A DNA stretch of 64,000 bases from Acidobacteriota bacterium (GTDB lineage Bacteria > Actinomycetota > Actinomycetes > Actinomycetales > Microbacteriaceae), in contig JABBOB010000001.1 of NCBI GenBank assembly GCA_019352055.1, positions 28,559 to 92,558 of the forward strand, read 5' to 3'. Under the pieces are notes generated by a model. The model ran no database searches. It worked only from the letters and a program-made list of their open reading frames with translations, and was not told the DNA's origin. Shown here piece after piece: positions 28,619 through 37,631 of the stretch (position 1 is the first letter of the stretch; each line of letters begins with the position of its first letter). The position numbers and the translations under genes were made by a program.

Positions 28619-29926
28619 TCAGGCCCGGGCGCGCTCCTCGAGCAGCTCCTCGTAGCGGTCGGGCTTGCTCGGGTCCTTCCGGAACGCCCACTCCGGGAGC
28701 GCTCCCCGCTGCACCTTGGCGAGCACGATCGGCGCGATGTCCCGGTCGTCGTCCTGCTGGAGCGCCCGCGCGGCGAGGGCTGCGGCGGCGCTGCTCGCAC
28801 CGCGGGCCCACTCGAGCCAGCAGAGGGCCTCGTCGAGGGCCGCGCCGGTGCGGCGGGTCTCGACGTACGTCGCGACCTCGTGCAGCGCGGCGATCGCGGC
28901 CTCGACGCGGTCCGGGTCCGGGCGGCGGAACCGGCCGCCGCCGATCGCGTCGATCATCCGCTCGATCGAGCGCTCCCGGCCGCCCGGCGCGCTCACCGCC
29001 GTCCAGACCTCCCTGCCGAAGGCCGGCCCCCAGCCGACCTGGGCCAGCAGCAGACCGATCAGGCCTTGGCGCACGACGAGGGCGAGCAGCAGCGCCCGGC
29101 ACGCGCACGGTCGGTCGTGCTCGTCGTGCGGCGTGAGGATCCCCTCGACGAGGCCGACCACCGCATCGATGTCCCGACCCCATCGGTACCGGTCCATCGC
29201 GGACTCCTCGGACGGCGGCCGCAGCAGGGACGTCATCGAGGCGGGGCCGAACGCGCCGCTGGGGACGGTCTCGGCGTCGCCGAGCGCGACACCGTGCAGC
29301 ACGCCGCCCGGCCCCTGCGGCTGCGACCACCAGGCGACGCAGTGCTCCGCGAACCGGTCGGCCTGCTCGTCCGTCGCCGGCTCCGCCGCGGCGAGCGGCT
29401 CCCGGCGCGGCGTGCGCGGCTCGTCCGGATCGAGCAGAGCGAGCGGCTGCCCACCGCGGGGCAGGCGGGGGTCGTCCAGGGAGCCCCACCCGTCGGCGGC
29501 GACGATGAACCGGTCGAGGACCTCGAGGCCCATCGCGCGGGCCTGCTTCGCGACCACGCGGACCTGCGCTGCCGCAGGCGGCCGACCCGTCGGCGCGAAG
29601 GTCTCGGGCGTGTAGGCCGCGACGGCGACCCCCGTCACTCCGTCGACGCGCAGCACCCGACCGAGCACGACGGCCGCCCACTCGTCGAGCTCGTCCGGGA
29701 CCTCGGTGTGCCGCAGGTCGACGCGCATCGCGCCGAGGGTGCGCGACCTCGTCCCTCGGGACCGCGCGAAGAGGACGAGCACCATGCTGTCCTCGGGGTC
29801 GACCGGCAGCAGGTCCGGGACGAAGCGCAGCAGGTCCGCCGGCCCCGTGGCTCGGACGATCCGGGGTGCCCGCGCGGGACGCTGGGCGGACTGGCGACGA
29901 CGGGACCTCGACTGCTTCTGCGACAT
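28619..29926 (-). CDS. DUF4192 domain-containing protein
   Basis: DLLRFVPDLLPVDPEDSMVLVLFARSRGTRSRTLGAMRVDL...; start at MSQKQSRSRRRQ. Confidence 0.85.
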   Translation of the reverse strand: MSQKQSRSRRRQSAQRPARAPRIVRATGPADLLRFVPDLLPVDPEDSMVLVLFARSRGTRSRTLGAMRVDLRHTEVPDELDEWAAVVLGRVLRVDGVTGVAVAAYTPETFAPTGRPPAAAQVRVVAKQARAMGLEVLDRFIVAADGWGSLDDPRLPRGGQPLALLDPDEPRTPRREPLAAAEPATDEQADRFAEHCVAWWSQPQGPGGVLHGVALGDAETVPSGAFGPASMTSLLRPPSEESAMDRYRWGRDIDAVVGLVEGILTPHDEHDRPCACRALLLALVVRQGLIGLLLAQVGWGPAFGREVWTAVSAPGGRERSIERMIDAIGGGRFRRPDPDRVEAAIAALHEVATYVETRRTGAALDEALCWLEWARGASSAAAALAARALQQDDDRDIAPIVLAKVQRGALPEWAFRKDPSKPDRYEELLEERARA

Positions 29927-30037
29927 GCGGGGAAGCATCGCGGGGCGATCGCGGCCGGGGAGGCGATCGGGGTCGACGATCCGGGGATCGGGTCGTGCCG
30001 GCACTGGGGAGGAGCGGATCCGGGGGACGCTCCTCTG

Positions 30038-30562
30038 TCAGACGAGTCGGATCGCGTGGACCCGCCGACCCTCGAGCCTTGCTCGGCCGCCGAGGTCCGC
30101 GAGCTCGAGCACGACGCCCACCCCGGCGACCACCGCGCCGGTCCGTTCGAGCAGCGCGCAGGTCGCCTCGACGGTGCCGCCGGTCGCGAGCACGTCGTCG
30201 AGCACCAGCACCCGGGTCCCGGGCGCGAGCTGGTCGGCGCGGATCTCGAGCGCGGCGACGCCGTACTCGAGCTCGTAGTGCTCGATCAGGGTCTGCGGCG
30301 GCAGTTTGCCCGCCTTGCGGACCGCGACCACGCCGGTGCCCGCCGCGTAGGCTGCGGCGGCGCCCAGCAGGAACCCTCGGGCCTCGATGCCGGCGACCAG
30401 GTCGAACCCGCCGGCGAACGCGGCCACCAGCTCGTCGGTGATCGTCCGCAGCGCCTCCGCGTCGGCGAGCGTCGGTGTCAGGTCGCGGAACAGCACCCCG
30501 GGCTCCGGGAAGTCGGGCACCACGAGGGTCAGACGGTCGACGAGGTCGGCTGCGGAGCGCAC
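30038..30562 (-). CDS. apt: Adenine phosphoribosyltransferase
   Basis: 174 aa; PDFPEPGVLFRDLTPTLAD, VAGIEARGFLLGAAAAY, RVLVLDDVLATGGTVEA. Confidence 0.96.
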   Translation of the reverse strand: MRSAADLVDRLTLVVPDFPEPGVLFRDLTPTLADAEALRTITDELVAAFAGGFDLVAGIEARGFLLGAAAAYAAGTGVVAVRKAGKLPPQTLIEHYELEYGVAALEIRADQLAPGTRVLVLDDVLATGGTVEATCALLERTGAVVAGVGVVLELADLGGRARLEGRRVHAIRLV

Positions 30563-30634
30563 GGCGGACGAACCTACCGGTTCCCGGAGGACCGCCCCGG
30601 GGGTGCCAGGAGCACCCGTCCGCCTCGCTGCGAT

Positions 30635-30669
30635 GGAGCCCGGGGCGGGCGAAGGCCGTCCCGGGCTCC
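30635..30669 (-). terminator. Hairpin downstream of the FKBP gene
   Basis: GGAGCCCGGGgCGG-GCGAAGG-CCGtCCCGGGCTCC, 14-bp stem with one wobble. Confidence 0.65.
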
Positions 30670-30689
30670 GTCAGGAGGGGGCTGCCGGG

Positions 30690-31067
30690 TCAGGCCTTCA
30701 GCAGGTCGATCACGAAGACCAGCGTCCGTCCGGAGAGCCGGTGGCCGCCGCCCGCGGGTCCGTAGGCGAGCAGCGGCGGGCAGGTCAGGACGCGACGGCC
30801 GCCGACGCGCATGCCGGGGATGCCGTCCTGCCAGCCCTTGATGAGGTTCCCGAGGGGGAACGAGATCGACTGCCCCCTGCTCCAGGAGGAGTCGAACTCC
30901 TCCCCGGTCTCGTAGTCGACACCGAGGTAGTGGACGGTGACGGTGCCCCCGGGCTTGGCCTCCGGACCGTCGCCGACGACGACGTCCTCGACGACCAGCT
31001 GATCGGGGGCCGGGCCGGTCGGGGCGTCCAGCTCGGGCTTCACGGTGAGATCGGTGAGTTCGCTCAT
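30690..31067 (-). CDS. FKBP-type peptidyl-prolyl cis-trans isomerase
   Basis: 126 codons; GGTVTVHYLGVDYETGEEFDSSWSRGQSISFPLGNLIKGWQDGIPGMRVGGRRVLTCPPLLAYG. Confidence 0.95.
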   Translation of the reverse strand: MSELTDLTVKPELDAPTGPAPDQLVVEDVVVGDGPEAKPGGTVTVHYLGVDYETGEEFDSSWSRGQSISFPLGNLIKGWQDGIPGMRVGGRRVLTCPPLLAYGPAGGGHRLSGRTLVFVIDLLKA

Positions 31068-31133
31068 GGACGTCGAGTCAATCGCACGGCCGGTCGGCGC
31101 GGGCTGACCGCGCGGTCCGGGAGGATGGCACCG

Positions 31134-32465
31134 ATGGACGAGGCGACCCCCCGACGACGCGGGGGCGCGCTCCTCGACCTCGAGCCGCTCCGAGCCTCCT
31201 CCGCGTTCGCCCGGCTCTGGAGCGCCAGGGCGATCGCCGGGATCGGCAGCCAGCTGACGCTGGTGGCGGTCGGGCTGAACGTGTTCGACCTGGTCCGGCC
31301 GACGGCGGGGGTCGGGCCCGCGACCGTCGCGGTGTCGTTGACCGGAGTGCTCGCGCTGGTGCCGACGGTCGTCGCGGGCCTGTACGGCGGGATGCTGGCC
31401 GACGCGTTCGACCGGCGGACGGTGATGCTGCTCTCCGGCGCCGTGTCCTGGCTCTGCACCCTCGTGCTCGCCGCGCTGTCGTGGGCGCGCGCCGAGACGG
31501 TCGCCTCCCTCTACGTGCTCACCGTGCTGTCGGCGACCGCCACGACCGTGCTCATCGCCGCGGAGTCCTCCGCCACCCCGAGGCTGCTGCCCGCCCGCCT
31601 CCTGCCCGCCGCCGGCGCCCTGATGGGCATCACCGTCGGCATCTCCGTGACCGTCGGCCCCGGACTCGCGGGCGTGCTCGTCGCGTCGGTGGGGTTCCAG
31701 TGGTGCTACTCGATCGACGCGGCGCTGTTCGTGCTGACCCTCGCAGCCGCCTTCACCCTCCCCCGGCTCCGACCGGAGGGGCGGACCGAACGGCCGGGGC
31801 TCGCGTCCCTGCTCGGCGGCATGCGGTTCCTCCGCACCTCCCCGAACATCCGGATCAGCTTCCTCGTCGACATCGTCGCGATGACGTTCGGGCAGCCCCG
31901 CGTCCTCTACCCGGCCGTCGGCACCGCCCTCCTCGGCGGCGGCGCGCTCACCGTCGGCCTGCTGTCGGCGGCGTTCGCGATCGGGGCGCTGCTGAGCAGC
32001 GTCTTCTCCGGGCGTCTCGGCGGCATCCGGAGGCAGGGCCTCGCGATCGAGCGGGCGATCGAGGCGTACGGCGTCTGCATCCTGCTGTTCGGCGGGGTGC
32101 TGGCGACCGCCGCGATCGGCGAGGCGACGAGGACGCTCCCGACGCCCGCGGGTCCGGTCTGGATCGGCCTCGCGGCAGTGCTGCTCGCCGGGGCGGGTGC
32201 CGCCGACAACGTGAGCGCGATCTTCCGGTCGACGATGCTGCAGACCGCCGCGCCCGACTCGATGCGCGGCCGCCTGCAGGGCGTCTACATCGTGGTCGTC
32301 ACCGGCGGCCCGCGCGTCGGCGACCTGTACGCGGGTGTCCTCGCCGGGACCGGGCTGCTGTTCCTCCCGCCGCTCGCCGGAGGAGCCGTGATCGTCGCGC
32401 TGGTCGCGCTGCTCGTCCGCCGCCGCGGCTTCCTCGCGTACGACGCCAGGCACCCGACGCCGTGA
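31134..32465 (+). CDS. MFS transporter
   Basis: 444 codons, about 12 hydrophobic segments; FARLWSARAIAGIGSQLTLVAVGLNVFDL, GGMLADAFDRRTVMLLSG. Confidence 0.92.
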   Translation: MDEATPRRRGGALLDLEPLRASSAFARLWSARAIAGIGSQLTLVAVGLNVFDLVRPTAGVGPATVAVSLTGVLALVPTVVAGLYGGMLADAFDRRTVMLLSGAVSWLCTLVLAALSWARAETVASLYVLTVLSATATTVLIAAESSATPRLLPARLLPAAGALMGITVGISVTVGPGLAGVLVASVGFQWCYSIDAALFVLTLAAAFTLPRLRPEGRTERPGLASLLGGMRFLRTSPNIRISFLVDIVAMTFGQPRVLYPAVGTALLGGGALTVGLLSAAFAIGALLSSVFSGRLGGIRRQGLAIERAIEAYGVCILLFGGVLATAAIGEATRTLPTPAGPVWIGLAAVLLAGAGAADNVSAIFRSTMLQTAAPDSMRGRLQGVYIVVVTGGPRVGDLYAGVLAGTGLLFLPPLAGGAVIVALVALLVRRRGFLAYDARHPTP

Positions 32466-33178
32466 CGGACCCCGCCGGGGCGGTCGCCGAGATCTGGCGC
32501 CGCATCGTCGCGCCGTCGCCCGCGCCGGCGGCGCTCGACGTCGTCCTGATCGTCGCGGTCGTCGGCGCGCTCCTGCTGCTGCCGACCTGGCCGCGGCTCC
32601 GGCATGCGATCACGATCGTGCACGAGGCCGGGCACGGCGCCGCCGCGACGCTGACCCGGCGGCGGCTGGCCGGCATCCGGCTGCACTCCGACTCGAGCGG
32701 CCTGACCGTCAGCGTGGGGCGGCCCCGGGGCCCCGGCATGGCCGCGACGCTGCTCGCGGGCTACCCGGCACCGTCGGTCGTCGGCGTCCTCATCGCGTGG
32801 GCGGTGGCCGGCGGGCACGCGGCGGCGGCGCTCTGGGGTGCGCTCGTGCTCCTGCTGCTCGTCCTGGTGCAGATCCGGAACTGGTTCGGGCTGTGGACCG
32901 TGCTGGTCGCCGGGGTCCTCGTGGGGGCCGTCACCTGGTTCGCGGACCCGGTCTGGCAGATGCGAGCGGCGCTCGCCGTCGCCGCGCTGCTCGTGCTGGG
33001 CGGCCTGCGCGCCGCGGTCGAGCTGCCCGCCGCCCGGCGGAGGGACGGGGCGTCCGACGCCGACCAGCTCGCGAGGATCACCCGGATCCCCGTCGGTGTC
33101 TGGCTGCTGGTCTTCGTGCTGGCCGGTCTCGCGGGTGCAGCGGCAGCGGGCGCGCTGCTGATCGCACCGTTGCGCTGA
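32462..33178 (+). CDS. M50 family membrane metallopeptidase-like protein
   Basis: GTG at 32462 overlapping the MFS stop (GTGA); HEAGHGAAATLTRRRLAGIRLHSDSSGLT, multiple TM segments. Confidence 0.87.
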   Translation: MTDPAGAVAEIWRRIVAPSPAPAALDVVLIVAVVGALLLLPTWPRLRHAITIVHEAGHGAAATLTRRRLAGIRLHSDSSGLTVSVGRPRGPGMAATLLAGYPAPSVVGVLIAWAVAGGHAAAALWGALVLLLLVLVQIRNWFGLWTVLVAGVLVGAVTWFADPVWQMRAALAVAALLVLGGLRAAVELPAARRRDGASDADQLARITRIPVGVWLLVFVLAGLAGAAAAGALLIAPLR

Positions 33179-33182
33179 GCGC

Positions 33183-34577
33183 TCAGGCCATGACACCGAC
33201 GGGCTGCAGCCTCCGGTTCGGGAACACGCTCCGCAGCTGCCCGGCCGAGAGCCCGACCCGCTTCGACACGACCTCGCCGAGCACGTCGCGGTAGTCGTTC
33301 GTGCCGGGCACGTCGCCGAGGGAGGTGCGGTGCGCGAGGCCGTCCCACCGTCCCTGCACGCCGCCCTTGACCCCGCCGCCGATGACGAGCACCGCGCCGC
33401 CGTGGCCGTGGTCGGTGCCGCCGCTCGCGTTCTCCTCCACCCGGCGGCCGAACTCGCTCATCGTCACGATCGTGGTCCGGTCGAGCAGGGCGGAGCCGAG
33501 GTCCGCGGTGAACGCGGCGAGCGCCGAGGCGAGGTCCCCGAGCTGCTGCTTCATGTCGCCGCCGTCGACGTTGCCCATGCCGGTGTGCGTGTCCCAGCCG
33601 CCCACGTCGATGCAGGCGACGCGCACGCCCGCGCCGCCCTTGATCAGCATCGCGAGGTTCCGGAGCGCGTCCGCGAAGTTGCTGTTCGCGGGGTAGACGA
33701 CCGCGGCGGTCCCCGCCGCGACAGCGGGCTGCGCCGCCTTGATCCTCGCGATCGTGCCGAGCGCGGCGATGGCGAGCGTCGTCTGCTCCGCGATCGGGTG
33801 GTCGAGCCCCGTGTAGAGCGTGTGCAGTGCGGTCGTCGTCGCCTTCACCTCGGTCCTGTCGACCCCGGAGAGCTGGATGGTGTCGAGATCGACCATGGCG
33901 ATCGGGTGCGCCGTCCCCACCAGGGACGTCGGCGTCGTACCGCCGATCGCGACCGAGCGGAACGTCGTACCGGGGCCCGAGGCGACGAGCACCCGGTCGA
34001 GCCAACCCGTCGTGAGCTTGTCGTCGGATCCGCGCTCGAGGCAGTCCTGCGCCTGGAAGTGGCTGCGGGACAGGTCCGGTGTCGAGACCGCCGGCACCGC
34101 CGCCACCTTGCCCTGCGAGATCAGCGGCGCGAGCGGGGACATCGCCGGATGCAGCCCGAACCCGCGCGCGGTGTCGAACTCGAGCAGCGAGGCGGCGTGC
34201 ACACCGACGCTCGGCCGCTCCCTGAGCAGGTCGGGGTCGGCGGCGGGCACGAGCATCGACAGCCCGTCCATGCCGCCGCGGAGGAAGACCACGACCAGCG
34301 TGCCTGTGCTGAGCTCGTCCGCGGCGGCGTAGGAGACGCGACTGGTCACCAGCTGCGCACCGAGCGCCGCGACGCCCACGCCGAGGCCCCCCTTCAGGAA
34401 GGTGCGGCGGTTGAACCCACCGGCCCACGCGGTGTCCCGCTCCTCCTCGGCGACGCGCTGGGCCTCCGCCATCGCTCGGATCGCCGCGTCCTGCGGGGTC
34501 GGTCCGAGCCGCTGCCAGTCCGGGCAGTCGGGATGGAGCGTGCGGAGGACGGCGTCCGTCGGTGCTGCGTGCTGCAT
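33183..34577 (-). CDS. DUF1501 domain-containing protein
   Basis: 464 aa; NRRTFLKGGLGVGVAALGAQLV (Tat-like), LVVVFLRGGMDGLSMLVP, DVGGWDTHTGMG, TIVTMSEFGRRVEENASGGTDHGHGGAVLVIGGGVKGG. Confidence 0.95.
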   Translation of the reverse strand: MQHAAPTDAVLRTLHPDCPDWQRLGPTPQDAAIRAMAEAQRVAEEERDTAWAGGFNRRTFLKGGLGVGVAALGAQLVTSRVSYAAADELSTGTLVVVFLRGGMDGLSMLVPAADPDLLRERPSVGVHAASLLEFDTARGFGLHPAMSPLAPLISQGKVAAVPAVSTPDLSRSHFQAQDCLERGSDDKLTTGWLDRVLVASGPGTTFRSVAIGGTTPTSLVGTAHPIAMVDLDTIQLSGVDRTEVKATTTALHTLYTGLDHPIAEQTTLAIAALGTIARIKAAQPAVAAGTAAVVYPANSNFADALRNLAMLIKGGAGVRVACIDVGGWDTHTGMGNVDGGDMKQQLGDLASALAAFTADLGSALLDRTTIVTMSEFGRRVEENASGGTDHGHGGAVLVIGGGVKGGVQGRWDGLAHRTSLGDVPGTNDYRDVLGEVVSKRVGLSAGQLRSVFPNRRLQPVGVMA

Positions 34578-34593
34578 GGGGTGTCCTGGTCCG

Positions 34594-36219
34594 TCAGCGG
34601 AGCTGGAAGTACGGGGAGTCGAGCAGGAGGGTGGCGATCTTGCCGCACTGCCAGTCGTCGGTCGGGGCCGGAGCGGAGACGCTGAGCCCCGCCCCGTGGA
34701 TCACGGCGACGAGGTGCTTCTCGGCGGGCGTCACGCCGAGCAGCCGTCGGGCGACGGCCATCGTCCACGCGGAGGTCGACATGGTCGGCGTCCGCTTCAC
34801 GAGCTTCGACGGCGCGGTCCACCCGAACGGCTTCCACCAGCCGTAGACGAAGGCGCGGTGCCGGTTGAACCGCTGCAGCATCGCCCCGGCACCGAGCCAG
34901 GCCGCCGCCACATCGGGGTACCCGTTCGGAGGGGTCCAGCCGTACGGCGTGTGCCCGGCCTCGTTCAGGCTCCAGTAGACCCCGCCGATCGTCTTCTCCA
35001 TGCCCTTCACCCGCTGCACGTCGAGGGTGCGGAGCGCGCCGACCGCGTCCTCCAGGGGTCTGCGCATCCGCGCGCCGACGGCCGCCCAGAAGTCGCTCGA
35101 CTTGAAGAGCGCATCGACGACGGCCCGGATGCTCGTCCCGTGCGTCAGGTACACGTGCGCGAGCCGGTTCACGAGATCGGCGGAGGGGGTGTCGGACACG
35201 AAGCGCACGGCCAGCGCCCTGGCGATGCTCCGCGCCGTCGCCGGGTGGTGGGCGAGGTACTTCAGGTAGGCGTCGCCCACGGCCTCCCCCTGGTGGATCG
35301 AGGAGTTGGCGTGCTGGAAGCCGAGCACGTGGACGTGCCCGGTCCAGTGCCACTGCGGTTCGAAGAAGTACTCGCCGGTGTCGGAGTCGAAGGTGCGGCC
35401 GGAGAGGATCTCAGCACTCGAGCGGACCATCGCCTCCGTGTACCCGGCGGTGCGTCCCACGGTGTGCAGCTCGAGCAGCTCGCGACCGAGGTTCTCGTTG
35501 ACGTTCGACCGCTGCGACTGGTCGTTGTTCAGGAACGCGAGCATCGCCGGGTGCTTCATGGCGGCGATCAGCATGCTCTCGTACGTCCCGAGGGCGTGCG
35601 CGCGGATGACGTCCTTGATGTAGCTGGGGGACGTGTGCCACTGCTCGCCCGGCAGCGCGACGTGGAGGCGGTTGGCGAAGACGTCGACGACGATCTCGTA
35701 GAGCTGCCGGTCGGAGAAGATCTGCCTGGCGAGCGCACCCTGGGTCGTCGCCAGCATGGCGTCCCAGCTGTAGCGCTTGGTCCTCCTCAGGATCGTGACC
35801 GGCTTCGCGCCCTCCAGCGGGAACAGCGCCGCGGCCCGGGATCCGCGCGTGTCCGGGATCAGCGTCGGGTTGAGCTGGCGGTGCAGCCACTCGTCGATGC
35901 CGAGCCGGTGCAGATCGGCGACGTCCTTCGGGCGGGGACCGAAGGTGGCGCGGCGCAGGAGGTGCGCGTTCGGGTCGTGCGGGAAGAGGCTCGAGCGGGC
36001 GTCGCGCGCCGCCTTCGCCGCGGCCGACGCGCTCGCGTACTGCTTCCCGGGGCGCACGGCCCTCGCGGCCGTCGCCGCCTGCGCGGCGTCCGCCTCGCCG
36101 ACGAGCGTCTCCCCCGCCACCGCACCCGCCGCGAGCAGCGCCCCGATCCCGAACAGCGCGCGCCGCGATGAGATGCGCGGCTGCTCCGCGGCACCCGTGT
36201 CCGAGTCCGTGTCCGTCAT
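34594..36219 (-). CDS. DUF1800 domain-containing protein
   Basis: 541 aa; SSRRALFGIGALLAAGAVAG, LLRRATFGPRPKDVADL, NENLGRELLELHTVG, FEPQWHWTGHVHVLG; partner of DUF1501. Confidence 0.95.
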   Translation of the reverse strand: MTDTDSDTGAAEQPRISSRRALFGIGALLAAGAVAGETLVGEADAAQAATAARAVRPGKQYASASAAAKAARDARSSLFPHDPNAHLLRRATFGPRPKDVADLHRLGIDEWLHRQLNPTLIPDTRGSRAAALFPLEGAKPVTILRRTKRYSWDAMLATTQGALARQIFSDRQLYEIVVDVFANRLHVALPGEQWHTSPSYIKDVIRAHALGTYESMLIAAMKHPAMLAFLNNDQSQRSNVNENLGRELLELHTVGRTAGYTEAMVRSSAEILSGRTFDSDTGEYFFEPQWHWTGHVHVLGFQHANSSIHQGEAVGDAYLKYLAHHPATARSIARALAVRFVSDTPSADLVNRLAHVYLTHGTSIRAVVDALFKSSDFWAAVGARMRRPLEDAVGALRTLDVQRVKGMEKTIGGVYWSLNEAGHTPYGWTPPNGYPDVAAAWLGAGAMLQRFNRHRAFVYGWWKPFGWTAPSKLVKRTPTMSTSAWTMAVARRLLGVTPAEKHLVAVIHGAGLSVSAPAPTDDWQCGKIATLLLDSPYFQLR

Positions 36220-36319
36220 CGTGCCTCCGTCCGGATGGGGGCAAAGATAAGGAACTCCTGAGCGCGCATCCGAGGCCGCCGCGGAGGGTCGCGGACTCGG
36301 TCGGAGGATTCCGCTGGGC

Positions 36320-36404
36320 GGTCCGGTCCGGTCCGGTCCGGTCCGGGCCCGTCCGGTCCGGTCCGGGCCCGTCCGTTCCGGGCCCGTCCGTTCCGGGCCG
36401 GACC
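36320..36404. repeat. GGTCC/GGGCCCGTCC short tandem repeat tract
   Basis: Consecutive GGTCC units followed by about three GGGCCCGTCCG-containing units. Confidence 0.9.
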
Positions 36405-36433
36405 GGCGAGTCCTGCGGCGGCTCTCTCGCGGC

Positions 36434-37594
36434 TCAGCCGGTGAGGACGGAGCGGTCGGACGCGATCCGGGCGAGGAGCTCCTGCTCGTCCGGGGTGCGG
36501 CCGATGGTCGCGCGGCCGCGGATCAGGCGCTGCCGGGCGTGGCCGAGGCGCGTCGCGTCGCCGATGAGCCGGTTCATCGCCGCCCTCTTCCGCCGCGGAT
36601 CGCGCTGCGCCCCGGCCCACCGCAGCGCCTGCCTCCGACCGCCGGGCGTGGAGATCAGCGCCACCTCCTGCGGCGTGAACCAGCCGACGGCCGCGTACTC
36701 GCCGAGGCGCGCACGGGTCACCGCGCGCTCGCGCGCCCGCACGACGAGCACGACGGCGACCGCGCCGAGGAAGATCGGGAACTCGACGAGCAGGTAGTAC
36801 TCGATCACGTCGCCGGCCAGCGTGAGGCCGCCGTTCCAGAGCGCGTGCAGCAGCGCCGCCGGGATCAGCCCGAGCAGGTACGCACCGAACCCCGCACCCG
36901 CACCGCCTCCGCGCTCCGCCGCCTTGCCGATCGCGTAGCCGGTGCAGGACGTGAAGAGCACGTGTGCGAAGGGCGAGAAGATCCCGCGCACCACGAAGGT
37001 GAAGACGAACGCGGCGCCGAGCCCGTGCTCCACGAGCACCCGCCCGAAGTAGAGGATGTTCTCGCTGAACGCGAACCCCGCCGCGACGCTCGCGGCGTAG
37101 ACGATGCCGTCGACCGGACCGTCGAAGTGGCGCCGGTTCACCCAGAACAGCAGCAGCACGCCGAGACCCTTCGCGGACTCCTCCACGATCGGCGCCTGCA
37201 CCACGGCCTGCAGGAGGTCGGACGGCTTGCTCCCTGCTGCGCCGGACACGATCTGCACGCCCAGGTCGAAGATCAGCGCGACCGCGACGGCGACGCCCGC
37301 GCCCCAGAGCACGGCGAACAGCAGCGCGGGTCGGGGCTCGGGCTCCCAGCGGTCGATCCACCGGACCGTCAGGAGCACGAGGACGAACGGGACGAGTGCG
37401 GCGACGCCCGCGACGACGACGCCGGTGGCCCCGAGCGCCGACACGAGGTAGAGCAGCACGGCGGCCACCGCGACGACCCCGAGCGCGATGCCCAGCACGG
37501 CCGCGACAGCGCGAGCCGCATGGCCGGGGGCGTGCTGCGTGGGGCCGATCGGGGCGAGGCCGGGGGGCGCCGGGCGGATCTCGGTCACGCGCAC
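36434..37594 (-). CDS. PrsW family intramembrane metalloprotease
   Basis: 386 aa; APIVEESAKGLGVLLLF, GFAFSENILYFG, HALWNGG, multiple TM segments. Confidence 0.93.
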   Translation of the reverse strand: MRVTEIRPAPPGLAPIGPTQHAPGHAARAVAAVLGIALGVVAVAAVLLYLVSALGATGVVVAGVAALVPFVLVLLTVRWIDRWEPEPRPALLFAVLWGAGVAVAVALIFDLGVQIVSGAAGSKPSDLLQAVVQAPIVEESAKGLGVLLLFWVNRRHFDGPVDGIVYAASVAAGFAFSENILYFGRVLVEHGLGAAFVFTFVVRGIFSPFAHVLFTSCTGYAIGKAAERGGGAGAGFGAYLLGLIPAALLHALWNGGLTLAGDVIEYYLLVEFPIFLGAVAVVLVVRARERAVTRARLGEYAAVGWFTPQEVALISTPGGRRQALRWAGAQRDPRRKRAAMNRLIGDATRLGHARQRLIRGRATIGRTPDEQELLARIASDRSVLTG

Positions 37595-37631
37595 ATGCTC
37601 CCAGCGTCCACCTCGAGACCCGCCGGTGCGG

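Noticed and set aside
33183-36219. DUF1501-DUF1800 pair as a novel system
   Set aside because: Widespread known pairing with Tat-like signals; nothing unusual visible beyond the upstream repeat tract
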